Below are positions 12,131-24,154 of a stretch of 64,000 nt of DNA, one piece after another. How positions within the stretch are numbered: position 1 is the first letter of the stretch; each line of letters begins with the position of its first letter. Below the pieces are notes generated by a model. It worked only from the letters and a program-made list of their open reading frames with translations, was not told the origin of the DNA and did not search any database. Source of the stretch: Ypsolopha sequella. Taxonomy: Eukaryota; Arthropoda; Insecta; Lepidoptera; Ypsolophidae. Location: positions 310,001 through 374,000 of the forward strand of contig CAKOHE010000103.1 in the NCBI GenBank assembly GCA_934047225.1. Reading direction: 5' to 3'. The translations under genes were made by a program, and so were the position numbers.

Positions 12131-12408
12131 TCGCATTTTTAAAGTTTGTGGAATTAATGGGATTACAACGTTAGGAGAAAAAAAATCGTCCGACGATGTC
12201 AAAAAATAGACGCTATTATTTAGACGAGCTTATTTATTTATCACATTATCAAATTATATATACATTTATATTATTTCACATCACTTAAACCAACAATGTT
12301 TGTGTGTGATGGATGGGTCATGAATTTCGGTGTTGATAGCTTATTAGCTGACTTGCCCGCAACAAATGTTATAAGCTGACTGACTGACTAACTTGACTGC
12401 CGGTGTAC

Positions 12409-12997
12409 CAGTGCGCGCCAATATTTTAGTCGCCTCTGAAGATAGACGCAAGAGGCGACGCAATAGCCGTTTAACGGTGTCAGGGGGACGTTACAGGAGC
12501 GAGGGCGCGGAGCACACCCGCCTGCGTGCCGCACCACACCCCCCGCTCGCCATTTAGCAGGTGTCAACACTATGCGTTTGTGTTAGTGCTACGTCCGTAC
12601 ACTACACATGCGCGCGTTGCATGAAAAGTACGTTCGTGGAAAAAATTCTATGATTCGTTAAGTTAATCGTTGAATCTGTATGTGTTGCCTTTATTTGTTG
12701 TTTTGTTGATTTAGTTTGTTAAAGTTTATTGTTGTTGTTATGCCTCGCGGTCGTTATAACGTTTTAAGGCGACAATGTAGGAAAATGGTGTTTATATTAA
12801 TTTGTTTTATTTAAACAGTTAAGATTGCACTAAAATAATAAATATATATTAAATAGCTAGGTACAACAAGTACACCTTCCCACTTATAGTAAACATTTAA
12901 TAATCAACCGTTCATATTATTGTTTCGTTGACTGTACCTGCGCAAGCTTGCACTAGTAACTCAATCAGAGGCGACTAAAAGATTGGCGCGCACTATA
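12409..12997. mobile_element. Non-autonomous element with inverted ends
   Basis: GCGCGCCAATATTTTAGTCG (left) and its reverse complement at 12,965-12,993 (CGACTAAAAGATTGGCGCGC) enclose about 560 bp, GC-rich on the left and AT-rich on the right. No transposase frame is present. Target duplication is unclear. Confidence 0.45.
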
Positions 12998-13046
12998 CTG
13001 GTACTGGCTTTGACTATTTGGTATATCGTGAAAAAGTTAGTTCTGT

Positions 13047-14419
13047 CTGGGTAGATGTCAGACAAACCTCCTATCTGCCCGAGGTCGCCTTAGGGACCCA
13101 TGTTCTGGGTAGATGTCAGACAAACCTCCTATCTGCCCGAGGTCGCCTTAGGGACCCATGTTCTGGGTAGATGTCAGACAAACCTCCTATCTGCCCGAGG
13201 TCGCCTTAGGGACCCATGTTCTGGGTAGATGTCAGACAAACCTCCTATCTGCCCGAGGTCGCCTTAGGGACCCATGTTCTGGGTAGATGTCAGACAAACC
13301 TCCTATCTGCCCGAGGTCGCCTTAGGGACCCATGTTCTGGGTAGATGTCAGACAAACCTCCTATCTGCCCGAGGTCGCCTTAGGGACCCATGTTCTGGGT
13401 AGATGTCAGACAAACCTCCTATCTGCCCGAGGTCGCCTTAGGGACCCATGTTCTGGGTAGATGTCAGACAAACCTCCTATCTGCCCGAGGTCGCCTTAGG
13501 GACCCATGTTCTGGGTAGATGTCAGACAAACCTCCTATCTGCCCGAGGTCGCCTTAGGGACCCATGTTCTGGGTAGATGTCAGACAAACCTCCTATCTGC
13601 CCGAGGTCGCCTTAGGGACCCATGTTCTGGGTAGATGTCAGACAAACCTCCTATCTGCCCGAGGTCGCCTTAGGGACCCATGTTCTGGGTAGATGTCAGA
13701 CAAACCTCCTATCTGCCCGAGGTCGCCTTAGGGACCCATGTTCTGGGTAGATGTCAGACAAACCTCCTATCTGCCCGAGGTCGCCTTAGGGACCCATGTT
13801 CTGGGTAGATGTCAGACAAACCTCCTATCTGCCCGAGGTCGCCTTAGGGACCCATGTTCTGGGTAGATGTCAGACAAACCTCCTATCTGCCCGAGGTCGC
13901 CTTAGGGACCCATGTTCTGGGTAGATGTCAGACAAACCTCCTATCTGCCCGAGGTCGCCTTAGGGACCCATGTTCTGGGTAGATGTCAGACAAACCTCCT
14001 ATCTGCCCGAGGTCGCCTTAGGGACCCATGTTCTGGGTAGATGTCAGACAAACCTCCTATCTGCCCGAGGTCGCCTTAGGGACCCATGTTCTGGGTAGAT
14101 GTCAGACAAACCTCCTATCTGCCCGAGGTCGCCTTAGGGACCCATGTTCTGGGTAGATGTCAGACAAACCTCCTATCTGCCCGAGGTCGCCTTAGGGACC
14201 CATGTTCTGGGTAGATGTCAGACAAACCTCCTATCTGCCCGAGGTCGCCTTAGGGACCCATGTTCTGGGTAGATGTCAGACAAACCTCCTATCTGCCCGA
14301 GGTCGCCTTAGGGACCCATGTTCTGGGTAGATGTCAGACAAACCTCCTATCTGCCCAAGGTCGTCCCAGGGACCCATGTTCTCAGACAAACCTCGTGAGG
14401 TCGCCCCAGGGACCCATGA
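13047..14419. repeat. 58-bp minisatellite, about 23.7 copies
   Basis: The unit starts CTGGGTAGATGTCAGACAAA and includes CTGCCCGAGGTCGCCTTAGG. Twenty-two units from 13,047 appear identical. The 23rd (from 14,323) and the partial 24th diverge. The unit length is not a multiple of three, so frames running through it are not coding. The array ends 35 bp before the candidate exon at 14,455. Confidence 0.95.
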
Positions 14420-14454
14420 GAGTGACATTATTAACAGTAGGCTGCTTTTTTCAG

Positions 14455-14582
14455 AACAAGAAGTGCCAAGAAACATAGATGTGACGTTCTCGTCGAGTGA
14501 TGTCGGACAGTATGAAATGCCGATTATCTTCTTCTTCCACAAGAGTGCCACGAGCGAGAATCTAGTCATCATCAGAGAGATG
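14455..14582 (+). CDS. Candidate internal exon of an unrecognised host gene
   Basis: A polypyrimidine tract and acceptor (GCTGCTTTTTTCAG) precede 14,455, and a donor (ATG|GTAACT) follows 14,582. Only one frame is open across all 128 bases, entering in phase 1: QEVPRNIDVTFSSSDVGQY ... HKSATSENLVIIREM. I do not recognise the protein. The exon at 19,592 also enters in phase 1, whereas this exon ends in phase 0, so the two cannot be joined directly. Either an exon between them is missing or unseen, or the gene is damaged. Confidence 0.4.
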
Positions 14583-15411
14583 GTAACTAAACTTCTTGCT
14601 TGCTAACCCATTTACTACGTATCGATAAATACACTACAGCAAAGAACATTTACACAGACTCTAAATTGTTAATAAAATTCCGAGAAACTGGAAAGATCTC
14701 GGAATAAATATATTTAAAAATAATCTTCTTCCTGGAAAACACTGTGAAAGACTTCATTAATGACACATCAATCTAGTTTTAAATTGTGACACAGATATTT
14801 GTTAGTATCATTAATGAACATTAACGTTGCGCTACTTAATGATCTGAGTGAATATAATAGCAAACCTAATAAGTGTAGCCTCGGTCAAAAACCTAGCATC
14901 GGCGACCGAAAATAGTTCCCACCTAGCATAGTCTTTTCTAACATAAATGGGAAGATGTGCACAAGTTGAATAAAAAAGTGTTTTATTCGGTTTCTTTGAT
15001 AAAATGCCAAGTCCTATTGAAATTAGCTATTTTAAGATACTTGATTGTTAACTACTCCTTAAATCTTTTGAAGATTTACTTATGACTTGTGTGGAAAAAT
15101 TAGATAGACAAAATTTTTTCAAAGCCCCGAAAATTCGGAGTAGCTGTTAAAAAAAATGTTATCCCTTTACACTAGCAGTAAATAAATATGCTTTTCTTCT
15201 TTTGTGTTCCCATTGCTCTTTCGATTGCTCGGTGCTAGATCTAAGTGTTTTTCAGGTTCCTAGATCTGCCATTTTATCGATTACCGTTTCCTCTGATTTT
15301 TATCATAATTCCATTTTAAATATTTTAACAGTCGTGGAAATTTTTGCTTTTTAAACCTGTAAATTTATCTTATAAGTATTTGCAATTGCCGTGAAAGTAT
15401 ATATATTTCTA
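14583..15411. other. Candidate intron sequence, no gene seen
   Basis: AT-rich with no coding signal. It begins the TE-filled stretch between the two candidate exons. Confidence 0.4.
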
Positions 15412-15550
15412 CATAAATTAAATAAACCTTTAATTTAGTTCATGTACATTTATTATTTTATTACATATATTTTTATAAGATTAAGTTTGACTTGTAAAAA
15501 GTGTACTATATATAGCTACTTTGCAAAATAAACTATTTGAATTTTGAAGT
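15412..15550 (+). mobile_element. LINE 3' tail fragment
   Basis: About 135 bp closely match 19,363-19,500, the 3' end of the LINE at 17,243. Both end GCAAAATAAACTATTTGAAT, including an AATAAA signal. A short 5'-truncated insert of the same family is the simplest reading. Confidence 0.6.
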
Positions 15551-15756
15551 CAAAATTGCTTTAGCTCCAAGTATAACCTCTCAAAGGGCTTTTCAACATG
15601 TCTACCATCAATGCAAATTTTCCTTACAAATCCTGGTAACATTTACATACAATCAGATTTCACGGGAATTCCCAAACAATAAACGATTTTGTTAACCAAG
15701 TGGGAACAGGGAGACAAAAAGTTAGGTCTACTACAATTGTAAACCTTGCAGAAGCT

Positions 15757-16535
15757 TCAACTTCCGCTGATATTACAATTGAAAAAGGCTACGTATTTGA
15801 TTTTGAAATTTAGGTACATAACTCCCTCATTTTCTAATAATACATTCATATTTGTTTTTAATTCTTTCAACTCCTTCAGTGTAGAAATCCCCATTAGCTG
15901 AATTTCATTTATAGCCTTCGCTTGATTATCTAGGCGATTATTTATTTCCAAACGCCACTCTTTCAATTCTACTAACATAATAGATTTGGAATTTAGGATT
16001 GCTATGTCAGATGTCACCGAACGAGAATCATGTTGTGTGTTGGTATTTTTGTCACCCTGGGAAACCTGTAACTGTGTCGATGAGTCTTGAACAGTTGTAT
16101 TTGTGTCCAAGCGCTTAAATTTTGCGCAAACACATCCCGGGCATACCCACTGACGCTTTTCTTCCACCGTTAATGCACTAAAGGTTTCATTTTTCAATCC
16201 AAGGCGCTTAAAGTCGTATGACTTTTTGCATGATTTATTTGAACACTGCATTATCAGTTCATTAGATACCTTTTCACCACAAGCCTGGCAGCACTTTTTA
16301 GCAACATCCAATTGTCGCTGATTCCGTCGGACAGGAGTATCATCCGATCTGAAACTACGTAACGTGACGTTGCTACAATAGGGACAACGCCAGCCACTCT
16401 GTAGTTCTAGGAGATGTCCCATATACCTAGTATGCTGTTGTAATATTCCTGCAGTTGTGATGATATTTTTTTGCAACCGACACATCTCAGTAGTTCGTTG
16501 TTGCCTACTGGTTGTTTACACTCTTCGCAGCCCAT
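15757..16535 (-). pseudogene. LINE ORF1 with PHD-type zinc finger, frameshifted
   Basis: The natural start is ATG at 16,535 (MGCEECKQPVGNNELLRC). A run of A residues shifts the frame shortly after. The 242-codon frame then contains WRCPYCSN, CCQACGEKVSNELIMQC, and WVCPGCVCAKF closing a PHD-like zinc finger, followed by a helical region (EIQLMGISTLKELKEL). PHD-bearing ORF1 proteins occur in jockey/CR1-like LINEs, where they bind element RNA. No matching ORF2 follows on this strand. Confidence 0.6.
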
Positions 16536-16773
16536 TTCTATATATATATATATATTACCGAAAAAATTACTTTATTTTATTAATTAATTTACAAACTAAT
16601 TTAAGATTGCTGGTGTCAAAACGTCTCCCTGATGATTTTACTTATTTCCGGGCTTTTCTTTGTTATTTTATTATAATTTAATATTTAGTCAAAAATTTCT
16701 TGTTTATCTGGTGACGCTGTCAAACGTCAAAATAAATTAATAAAAAAATAAAATGAATAAATAAAAAAAATTA

Positions 16774-17061
16774 ATTGACATAACAGTTTACATGAATTGA
16801 CATAACAGTTTATATGAATTGACATAACAGTTTATATGAATTGACATAACAGTTTATATGAATTGACATAACCGTTTATATGAATTGACATAACAGTTTA
16901 TATGAATTGACATAACAGTTTATATGAATTGACATAACAGTTTATATGAATTGACATAACAGTTTATATGAATTGACATAACAGTTTATATGAATTGACA
17001 TAACAGTTTATATGAATTGACGTAACAGTTTATATGAATTTTGACATAACAATTTATATGA
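16774..17061. repeat. 22-bp tandem repeat, about 13 copies
   Basis: The unit is ATTGACATAACAGTTTATAT plus GA. A few copies differ by one base and one carries extra T residues near 17,040. Minus-strand frames across it are by-products of the repeat. Confidence 0.9.
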
Positions 17062-17242
17062 GTTGTAGTGCAATAAAGTGGTAAGTGGCTAAGGTGCATG
17101 GCATGCGCCCAAATTAAATCACCGTTTTTAATATTGCAAGTATTTTCAAAGCTATTAAAATTAAAGCTATTAATATGGAACATCATAAATACTGAAACTG
17201 GGAAAAGTAAGAAACGTGATAACGAACTTAAGTTAAGTAGTT

Positions 17243-18853
17243 ATTAACAATGAAGTCGTTACAGGAGATAAAGAAGTAGCGAATGCCTTTGAACAATTCT
17301 TTACTGAAATTCCTTCCTTAACAACTAAAGACAATTCAAGCCCTGGGCTTGCGAAGAGTCTTTTAATAGATCACGTACCTCAGTGTCTTTCTGTATTTGC
17401 TTTTGAACATATTAATTCATTAACTGTAATGAAAGCATTTAAATCACTTAACTTGAAAAAACCGAGGACTTATGGGGCCTATCTGTGAAAGTTATAAGTT
17501 CTGTTATTGATTTAATAGCTCCTTATTTGGCATTAATTTTTAATAAATGTGTAGATGATAGTATATTTCCTGACTTAATGAAGTTTAGTAAATTGATTCC
17601 TCTTTTTAAATTAGGTGACAACGGGGGCCCTTCAAACTATAGACCTGTGTCAGTTTTACCGGTATTGAGTAAGGTTTTTGAAAAAATAGTTTTTAATCAA
17701 TTGTTATTTCATTTTAATTTAAATAAGTTGCTGCACTGTGAACAATATGGATTCACTAGAGGAAGGTCAACCACAGATGCAGGAGTTGCTTTAGTTAAGC
17801 ACATTTTTGATGCTTGGGAAGAAAAACAAGATGCATTTGGTGTATTTTGTGACCTCTCCAAAGCCTTTGATTGCGTTAATCATGAAACCATATCTTATAT
17901 ATATCTTATCATATCTTAATGATCGTATTCAAATAGTAGACTTAACGGGGTAAAATCATGTGGAGCATTACTTAAAATGCGTGTCCCGCAGGGTTCCATA
18001 TTAGGGCCCTTGCTGTTTTTAATTTACATAAATGACCTTCCTTATTTAGTTAAAGACTTAACGTATTATTCGCAGACGACACGTCACTTATTTTTAAAGT
18101 TAATAGACGTAAAGATATCCTTGACGACGCGGAGACAACTTTATCACTGGTGCTTGATTGGTTTACTGTAAATAATTTAGTTTGAAACGCAAAAAGACAA
18201 AAAGTATAAAATTCAAGTGGATGGTAATTTGCTTTTGCAGGGGTCCAAGCTGGAGTTAGTTAACGAAACTAAGTTTTTAGGTATTACGGTAGACTCTCGT
18301 CTTCAGTGGGGTCCCTACATAGAAGCCCTATGTAGTAGACTTAGTTCGGCCGCATACGCTGTTAGACGCATAAGACAAATTACTGATGTAGATACTGCTA
18401 GACTAGTCTATTTTAGTTAATTTCACAGCATTATGTCATACGGCATGCTGTTATGGGGTAGAGCCGCGGATACAGACGCAGTCTTTGTTTTGCAGAAGAG
18501 AGCAATTCGGGCTATTTATAATATGAGGCACCGGGATTCATTAAGAGAAAAGTTCAAAGAAATTAATATATTAACGGTTCCTTGTGAATATATTTACCAA
18601 GTCCTTAGATATGTCAGAAAAAATGTTGAGTCTTTCCCAAGGCTTAGTGAGCAACATTGTAAGGAAACCAGAAATAAGCATAAACTGGCTTTTCCAAAAA
18701 TCAGACTCGCTAAGGTGAGTACCTCCTTCGTAGGAGGTTCTTACTTTGTCAGAGAATAAGTTTAAACTGTATATTAAGCAGGGCCTATTGAAAAAGGCAT
18801 ATTTAGATGATGGTGAAGCAGGGTGTTACAGTGATAATGATAGTAAGTTATAA
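17243..18853 (+). pseudogene. LINE ORF2 reverse transcriptase, several frameshifts
   Basis: RT blocks are in order across three frames: INSLTVMKAFKSLNLKK, SNYRPVSVLPVLSKVFEKIV, YGFTRGRSTTDA, motif A (VFCDLSKAFDCVNHE), motif B (VPQGSILGPLLFLIYINDLP, 17,980-18,040), the FADD motif near 18,069 (FADDTSLIFKV), the thumb (TKFLGITVDSRLQWG, SYGMLLWGR) and a tail ending GCYSDNDSKL. Upstream endonuclease is missing. Sequence style is jockey-like. The 3' UTR runs to about 19,500. Confidence 0.75.
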
Positions 18854-19500
18854 TTTAATTTAATAGTATAATTTCCTAACTTATGATTCCTCTAAGGTGT
18901 AAACATTAATTGATTATTACAGACTGTAAAAGGAAAAAGACTATATGAGACAGGTAGACAAATATGTTTTTCTTTTTTTCATTTACCTGAATTCCTGCTG
19001 TCTTGTATTTTCTTATCCCTTGGTTAAAGTAGATATAAGTCATATATTGTATAGTATAAGTTTTATGTTGAAAAAAAAAAAGACATTGTCTTGCCAAGTT
19101 TCTTGCCCTTCTTCTTAGCAAGACTAATCAAATGGGCGGAAGTAGGCATGTATTTATATATGTAACCTATTGGTATGTAGTATATAGGATGGGATTTGGT
19201 TGGCCGCCTGGATTCGTGCTGGGGGCTGGGTTGGTGATCATTGAACCTTGTTCCTGGTCCCTGGCCGGGTCTCCGGTATGGGTTCGGGCGGCTGATTGGA
19301 TTTTCTCTTGTATAATATATATTTTACCTATCATTTTAATCGTAAATATATTGCTACATCAATGAAATAAACCTTTAATTTAGTTCATGTACATTTATTA
19401 TTTTATTACATATATTTTCTTTATTAGATTAAATTTGACGTGTAAAAAGTGTATATATCTATACCTTCTTTGCAAAATAAACTATTTGAATTTTGAAAAA
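18854..19500 (+). mobile_element. 3' UTR and tail of the LINE at 17,243
   Basis: Non-coding, ending GCAAAATAAACTATTTGAAT TTTGAA with a polyadenylation signal. The last 135 bp recur at 15,412-15,550. Confidence 0.55.
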
Positions 19501-19591
19501 CTTCCTTTTTGACTTCGACTTCTAACTTACTCGTCCAGGAAGGCTTACTTACTGGTCTATGCAGTGATGTACAATAACTTTTTCTTTTCAG

Positions 19592-19906
19592 ACCGGCCAG
19601 ATAATCCAACTATTACTGTAACCGATATGAAAGCGAACCAAGCCATGGATGAAACGGTCGAAGATATACTTCCGAGCACCATTACTATTGAAATTGTATA
19701 TTACACTTATAAACCCAATTATATCATCAAATTATGGGTTATGGGTAAAAAAAGAGAACCAATAGAAATTACACCTGAGGATACAGATGGAAAACAAAAA
19801 TACTATTACGACATTGATGACATCGCGACAAATGAAAAAGCAGAGTTCCGGGCGTTTATCGAAGCTTACGTTGGAACCAGTGATTTCATTTGGAGAATAA
19901 AATTTG
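19592..19906 (+). CDS. Candidate internal exon of an unrecognised host gene
   Basis: Acceptor TTTTTCTTTTCAG ends at 19,591 and donor TTTG|GTAAGTGA follows 19,906. The 315-bp exon is open in one frame and is phase 1 at both ends, as in symmetric modular exons of extracellular proteins. It reads RPDNPTITVTDMKANQAM ... DILPSTITIEIVYYTYK ... EFRAFIEAYVGTSDFIW. The alternation of beta-like stretches is compatible with a beta-sandwich domain, but I do not recognise a family. With the exon at 14,455 it is the only host-gene candidate in the window. Confidence 0.5.
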
Positions 19907-20307
19907 GTAAGTGATGATATACTGTTTGTAGTAGATTGATCCGGACCAAGTGTGATTTAATGGATTATTTCGTCACCTCCAACGAACAAGATCTTGATAA
20001 CATTAATGACAAGGTCAACTTTTATTTAATAAATTGGTTACCGACTGTTTACGCTACAAGCGTGATGTATCGCGCAGGCGTAGCTGATGACCTCGCTCCA
20101 CGCTGCAGGCGCACCATCCTATTTTAGCTAGAAGCCAGGATCCATTGCATTACGGAGCTTGTGGACATACGCTATTGAATGTAAATGAGAGGATTCTCTC
20201 CAGTTTTAAAATATTTATATATACATTTTGTAGTGGAATGTATTAAAACTCTTGTGTTTTTCTTCGTTTATTTTTCTTGTAATGCTGAGTACTGAATGAC
20301 AAAATGC

Positions 20308-20522
20308 TTTTTTTTTTTTTTTTTTTTTGCGGCCAAGCAAGGCACCCTCCGGAGGACACGGTGGGAGGGAGGTGGAGAATACTCATAGCATACCAACGTA
20401 ACCGGTTACGTTGGTTATGTGGGACTCACTGAGTGCCTACCCACTAACCTAATTTGGTTTGGCCCGTAAGGGTCTTAAAACCTTTATCGGAAGCGACCCC
20501 CTCTGGGGAAAGGGGGCGCTAA
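20308..20522 (-). mobile_element. Short retroposon with 10-bp target duplication
   Basis: A minus-strand element with a poly(A) tail (T run at 20,308-20,328) is flanked by perfect direct repeats GACAAAATGC at 20,298-20,307 and 20,523-20,532. The body is GC-rich (GCGGCCAAGCAAGGCACCCT ... GACCCCCTCTGGGGAAAGGG). It is either a 5'-truncated LINE tail or a SINE. Confidence 0.65.
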
Positions 20523-20532
20523 GACAAAATGC

Positions 20533-21690
20533 GGGTTAGGCCCGCCTTATATACTTGCCGTTTTGCACACGGCACTAATCTTATACCTATTTTTGTTTAA
20601 CATCGTCATAATTTATTTATTCTCATAGCTAGACATAATACATTATTTTTCCCTAATTCTATATGGTATTCGTAATCTATTTACATTTATTTATTTATTC
20701 TAAAAATATAATTCTAGTATAGAAACACAAAAAACGTTTTTTTTTTTATTTAAAGGACAATGGGCGAAAGTGGTCCAAGAGCCTCTGATGAGACTTGCGG
20801 TAAATGAAAGTACATAACTGTCTTATGATTCTGGCAAAAAATTCTGTCCGGGGGTTCTTTTGTTATGGTCATGTTTGTCTTGACTACAAATAATGTGATT
20901 TTACGTTAAAACTGTGTTTACTTTGATACGGTCACATAATCTTTGCATCTTTCTGGATTACTCCCGTTTCTCCTAAAGAGATAGTTTCATTGAAAAGTGT
21001 CCGTATATGTACCGTAAAAAGTATTAGCAAGTGGACTTGACCGTAAGGGTCAAGTTAGTTCGTCTACAACTGCAAGAGGAATAAGTTTGTCTTTTAAACG
21101 ATATATATACGGAACCTTTAGGACCCGAGTCCAATTCGCACTTGACCTGTATTTTATACAATGCAATACTAGAATGTTATTGTTTAATTTGCTGAAACAT
21201 ATTATCGCAAAACAAAAGATAGTAAAACAAGAAATCGCAGTCCAGATCGTGGCTCGGACAAATCTTAAATGTTTATGTACGACCAGTGAGCCTACGGGAA
21301 TAACCCATATTTAATAGCAAAAATAACAACTTGTTAGATTCTCAAAAGTTGCGAATTATTTAATGTAGATGGCGTTGGTAGTTGTCTACATCGCGATATA
21401 TATAGTATAGCATCTAGCTGAACTTACTCTTTATATTGTATTTAGATAGAACATTAATTTATAAGGTATATTTTTTTACTCATATTATCAAAGTATTTAC
21501 TGCTTCATTGAATACTTATCATCTATGAAGAGTATTCAGTATGTTAGAGTACATTAACATATTATAATTATAATGTTAATGTTTCCTATGAAAGTTTGAA
21601 TATTCATGGTACCAAAAAATGTGGATGAATGAATGAGACGTGTAGATTAGGTATGTTATATGCAGTAAAGTTAAATCTTTTCTCACGGGG
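20533..21690. other. Intergenic, no gene seen
   Basis: AT-rich unique-looking DNA. The frame at 21,087-21,314 has no recognisable features. Confidence 0.45.
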
Positions 21691-21697
21691 GGGTGTA

Positions 21698-22128
21698 ATG
21701 TAACGTAAAAGTTACATGATAACATTTAAAGTTATGTTTTATTTAATATTTAAAGTTAAATTTTATACACTTTCGTAAATTTTTGTAAATTCATTCTAAA
21801 ACAATTAAAAAATATATACAGAAATTCAACCGAAAAACAGTTATTTTTATATAGAAAATCTTCTCCCACTGAGTCGCGTACTAAACAACTCCTGCGCATG
21901 CGCTGGGCTAGATGACGGACCGCACGTGGCCTTGCACGGCGGCTGAATGTCAGTTGACTCTCGACACGACAGTGACAGCACCTCGACCCCTTGTATCGAG
22001 TTGTTGTACTTGCTCGCTTTTCTTGAAGAGTTTTATGTATAAAGTCTGAGCATCGTCTTACTGCTCGTTCTCGCTCGTTTTACGTAGTAAATAACTGTGT
22101 AATAAAGTCCTGTATACAAAAATATAGT
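21698..22128 (+). mobile_element. Possible LTR of an LTR retrotransposon
   Basis: A G-rich run (CACGGGGGGG, like a polypurine tract) precedes TGTAATGTAACG. About 430 bp later come an AATAAA signal (GTGTAATAAAGTCC) and a terminus-like TATACA. Internal-looking sequence with a short open frame follows. The second LTR, gag and pol were not seen, so this is tentative. Confidence 0.3.
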
Positions 22129-22315
22129 GAATTAGTGATATCCCAAACTGGGAACGCCGTTGGAGGTTCACCCTACGGTGAAACCCTGCTCTGCCCTGCT
22201 CGCCCCTTGTCAGCAACAGAAAGTGGATTACCTGCCGCCGACACACCACAGCTTTGAGCCGCGGCGAGTCATCGACGAAGCATCGGCCCGAGGAGAGTGC
22301 GGTACTGAGGAAGAT

Positions 22316-22878
22316 CAGTGTTGCCAACCCTCTCTCATGATTACGCGCTAAATTGGGTATAAAAAGCGCTAAATTTGCAAGTTTTTAAGAAAAAAGCGCT
22401 AGATCCAGGAAAATAAGAAATGAAAGAAAAAATTAATTAACACATTTTTTATTAAAATACAGTACAAAATTTGGAGCAAAAGAGCAATGAATCTTTCCTG
22501 TCAGATTCTGAAGATGAAGATTGGGTTGCAAATTCTACAAATTTTCTACCCAATCTTCATCTTCAGAATCCGACAGTAAATAATATAATAATAATAATAA
22601 TATTCATTTATTTCAGATAAATTAATCCATATTTATAAATAAATTGCTAAAATACTATAATTTAAAAAGAATACAAAAAAAGTAAAGATTCATTGCTATT
22701 TTGCTAAGCAGAAGACGTGGAAGGTTCTGTCATCCAGTCCAGAAGGGGGTACAGTACACCAAACAAGACATCAAAAAAGCGCTAGATTGGGCGTCAGGCG
22801 TCAAATAAATTTATTAGGCGCTAACGAACCTAAAAAAGCGCTAGATCTAGCGCCGAAAGCGCCAAGTTGGCATCACTG
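22316..22878. mobile_element. hAT-type MITE with internal hairpins
   Basis: The termini are CAGTGTTGCCAAC and, inverted, CAGTGATGCCAAC, flanked by 8-bp repeats AGGAAGAT and AGGAAGAC. An 8-bp duplication and CAGTG-type ends fit the hAT superfamily. The interior is built of further inverted repeats: a strong hairpin at about 22,499-22,576 (CAGATTCTGAAGATGAAGAT pairing with its complement), an outer pair around AGCAATGAATCTTT, and several AAAAGCGCTAGAT motifs. No transposase is present. Confidence 0.75.
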
Positions 22879-23229
22879 AGGAAGACTGAGTTTTGTGACC
22901 CTGGCCTCTTTGAACACACACCTGAGCTCATGTTTTAAAACTTAAGAGAAACTTAACTTTACTAAACTTAAACTTAATTTGATACATTCTAAAATCCTTT
23001 ATACATTCTAAATAATTCTAAATTATTTTTTAATTATATCTTTAATTGAGCACGTTTGTTTTTTTCTTCTTTCTAACAACGTGACAATCCCCTCGAAGTA
23101 ACTCGGGGGAGAGTGAGAGGACAGCTCACAGGCCAAAAACCAGGAGGCCCACCATGCCTGGGACCGATGGATGGCGGTATATCCATCCCTAATAGCCGAG
23201 CCTTATATGAAACAAACTGGTGACGGGCA

Positions 23230-23395
23230 GCAGCGTCACTGATGCGAGGGTTCTGGCACCGTGCTCACCAACTCGCCTGCCCAGCGTGTGTGAGTATGGG
23301 CAATTCTTCTAGGATGACTGCCGGGATTGGCAAAGTCCTGGAAATGCTTATGTCCAGCAGTGGTTGATCTAGGCTGATGGATGGATGGAATGGAT
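23230..23395 (+). mobile_element. RTE-like LINE 3' end
   Basis: ATGCTTATGTCCAGCAGTGG followed by GGCTGATGGATGGATGG matches the stereotyped 3' terminus, ending in a GATG-type microsatellite, that I associate with RTE-clade LINEs in Lepidoptera. The upstream boundary is uncertain. Confidence 0.45.
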
Positions 23396-23717
23396 ATTTT
23401 GGGTTACTTTAGGATCTGTCTTTCTATGGTTTAGCTCCAGAAGTGCTAGGGTGAGTTGAAATTTAGTTTTTAGGTGGAGAATTGATTTGGGAAAAACATG
23501 GGATGAAACGGCGCAAATAAAAAAAAAGGTGTCCTTTCCTTTCAAATAATAATCTGTAAAATAGATCCGAGCCACGTTTTGGACTATGATCTTTTCTTTT
23601 ACTAGCGAGGGTAGGTTATTATACTATGTTGTATTATTAGTCGTCATCAGTCGTGCACAGTCGTGCTATCCGTGCGGGACGTTTATCTACTGCCACCGTC
23701 ATAATGACCGACACAGT

Positions 23718-24147
23718 TAAGGCGATTACCGTCGCCAAATTAGCAGCTCGATGTTTGTATGTATGAATATCGACGGAAACGACATTGAAATAACGTTCAA
23801 ATCAGTGCACAATGCGTGGTGGCTGTTACGACGCTCGCTGCGTCCTTGAAAGGGCAAAATAGGAGAAAATAATACTTTTCATATGGGCGTCATTGTTCGA
23901 TTGAATAATTCTATGTTATATTTATAGTTATCAAGTTTATCTATTTATCAAAGCATAAATGAATTAAATCACCTAAGCCGCTTAGGAGCAGTAAGAAATT
24001 CAAGCCAAAAAACACCATTCAGTTGAAACAAATTTTCATATAGAAGTTTTATTGGTACGAAAAAGAAAAATGTTGCATATGTTGTCCTAGAGTTGATAAT
24101 CCATAATACATTTTTTCAATATTTTTGGTTTGACCATAAAAGAGGCA
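23718..24147 (+). repeat. Dispersed repeat, copy 2
   Basis: Homologous to 7,871-8,240, with an extra segment of about 40 bp near 23,795. It runs directly into the coding relic at 24,155, so it may be the leader of that element. Confidence 0.6.
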
Positions 24148-24154
24148 TTAAGGG

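Noticed and set aside
14260..14606. Frames of 72-98 codons across the 58-bp array
   Set aside because: The unit is not a multiple of three, so these are products of the repeat. Only the spliced-looking exon from 14,455 is kept.
11751..17061. CRISPR-like direct repeats (11,751-12,130; 13,047-14,419; 16,774-17,061)
   Set aside because: These are head-to-tail minisatellites without unique spacers, in a eukaryotic genome.
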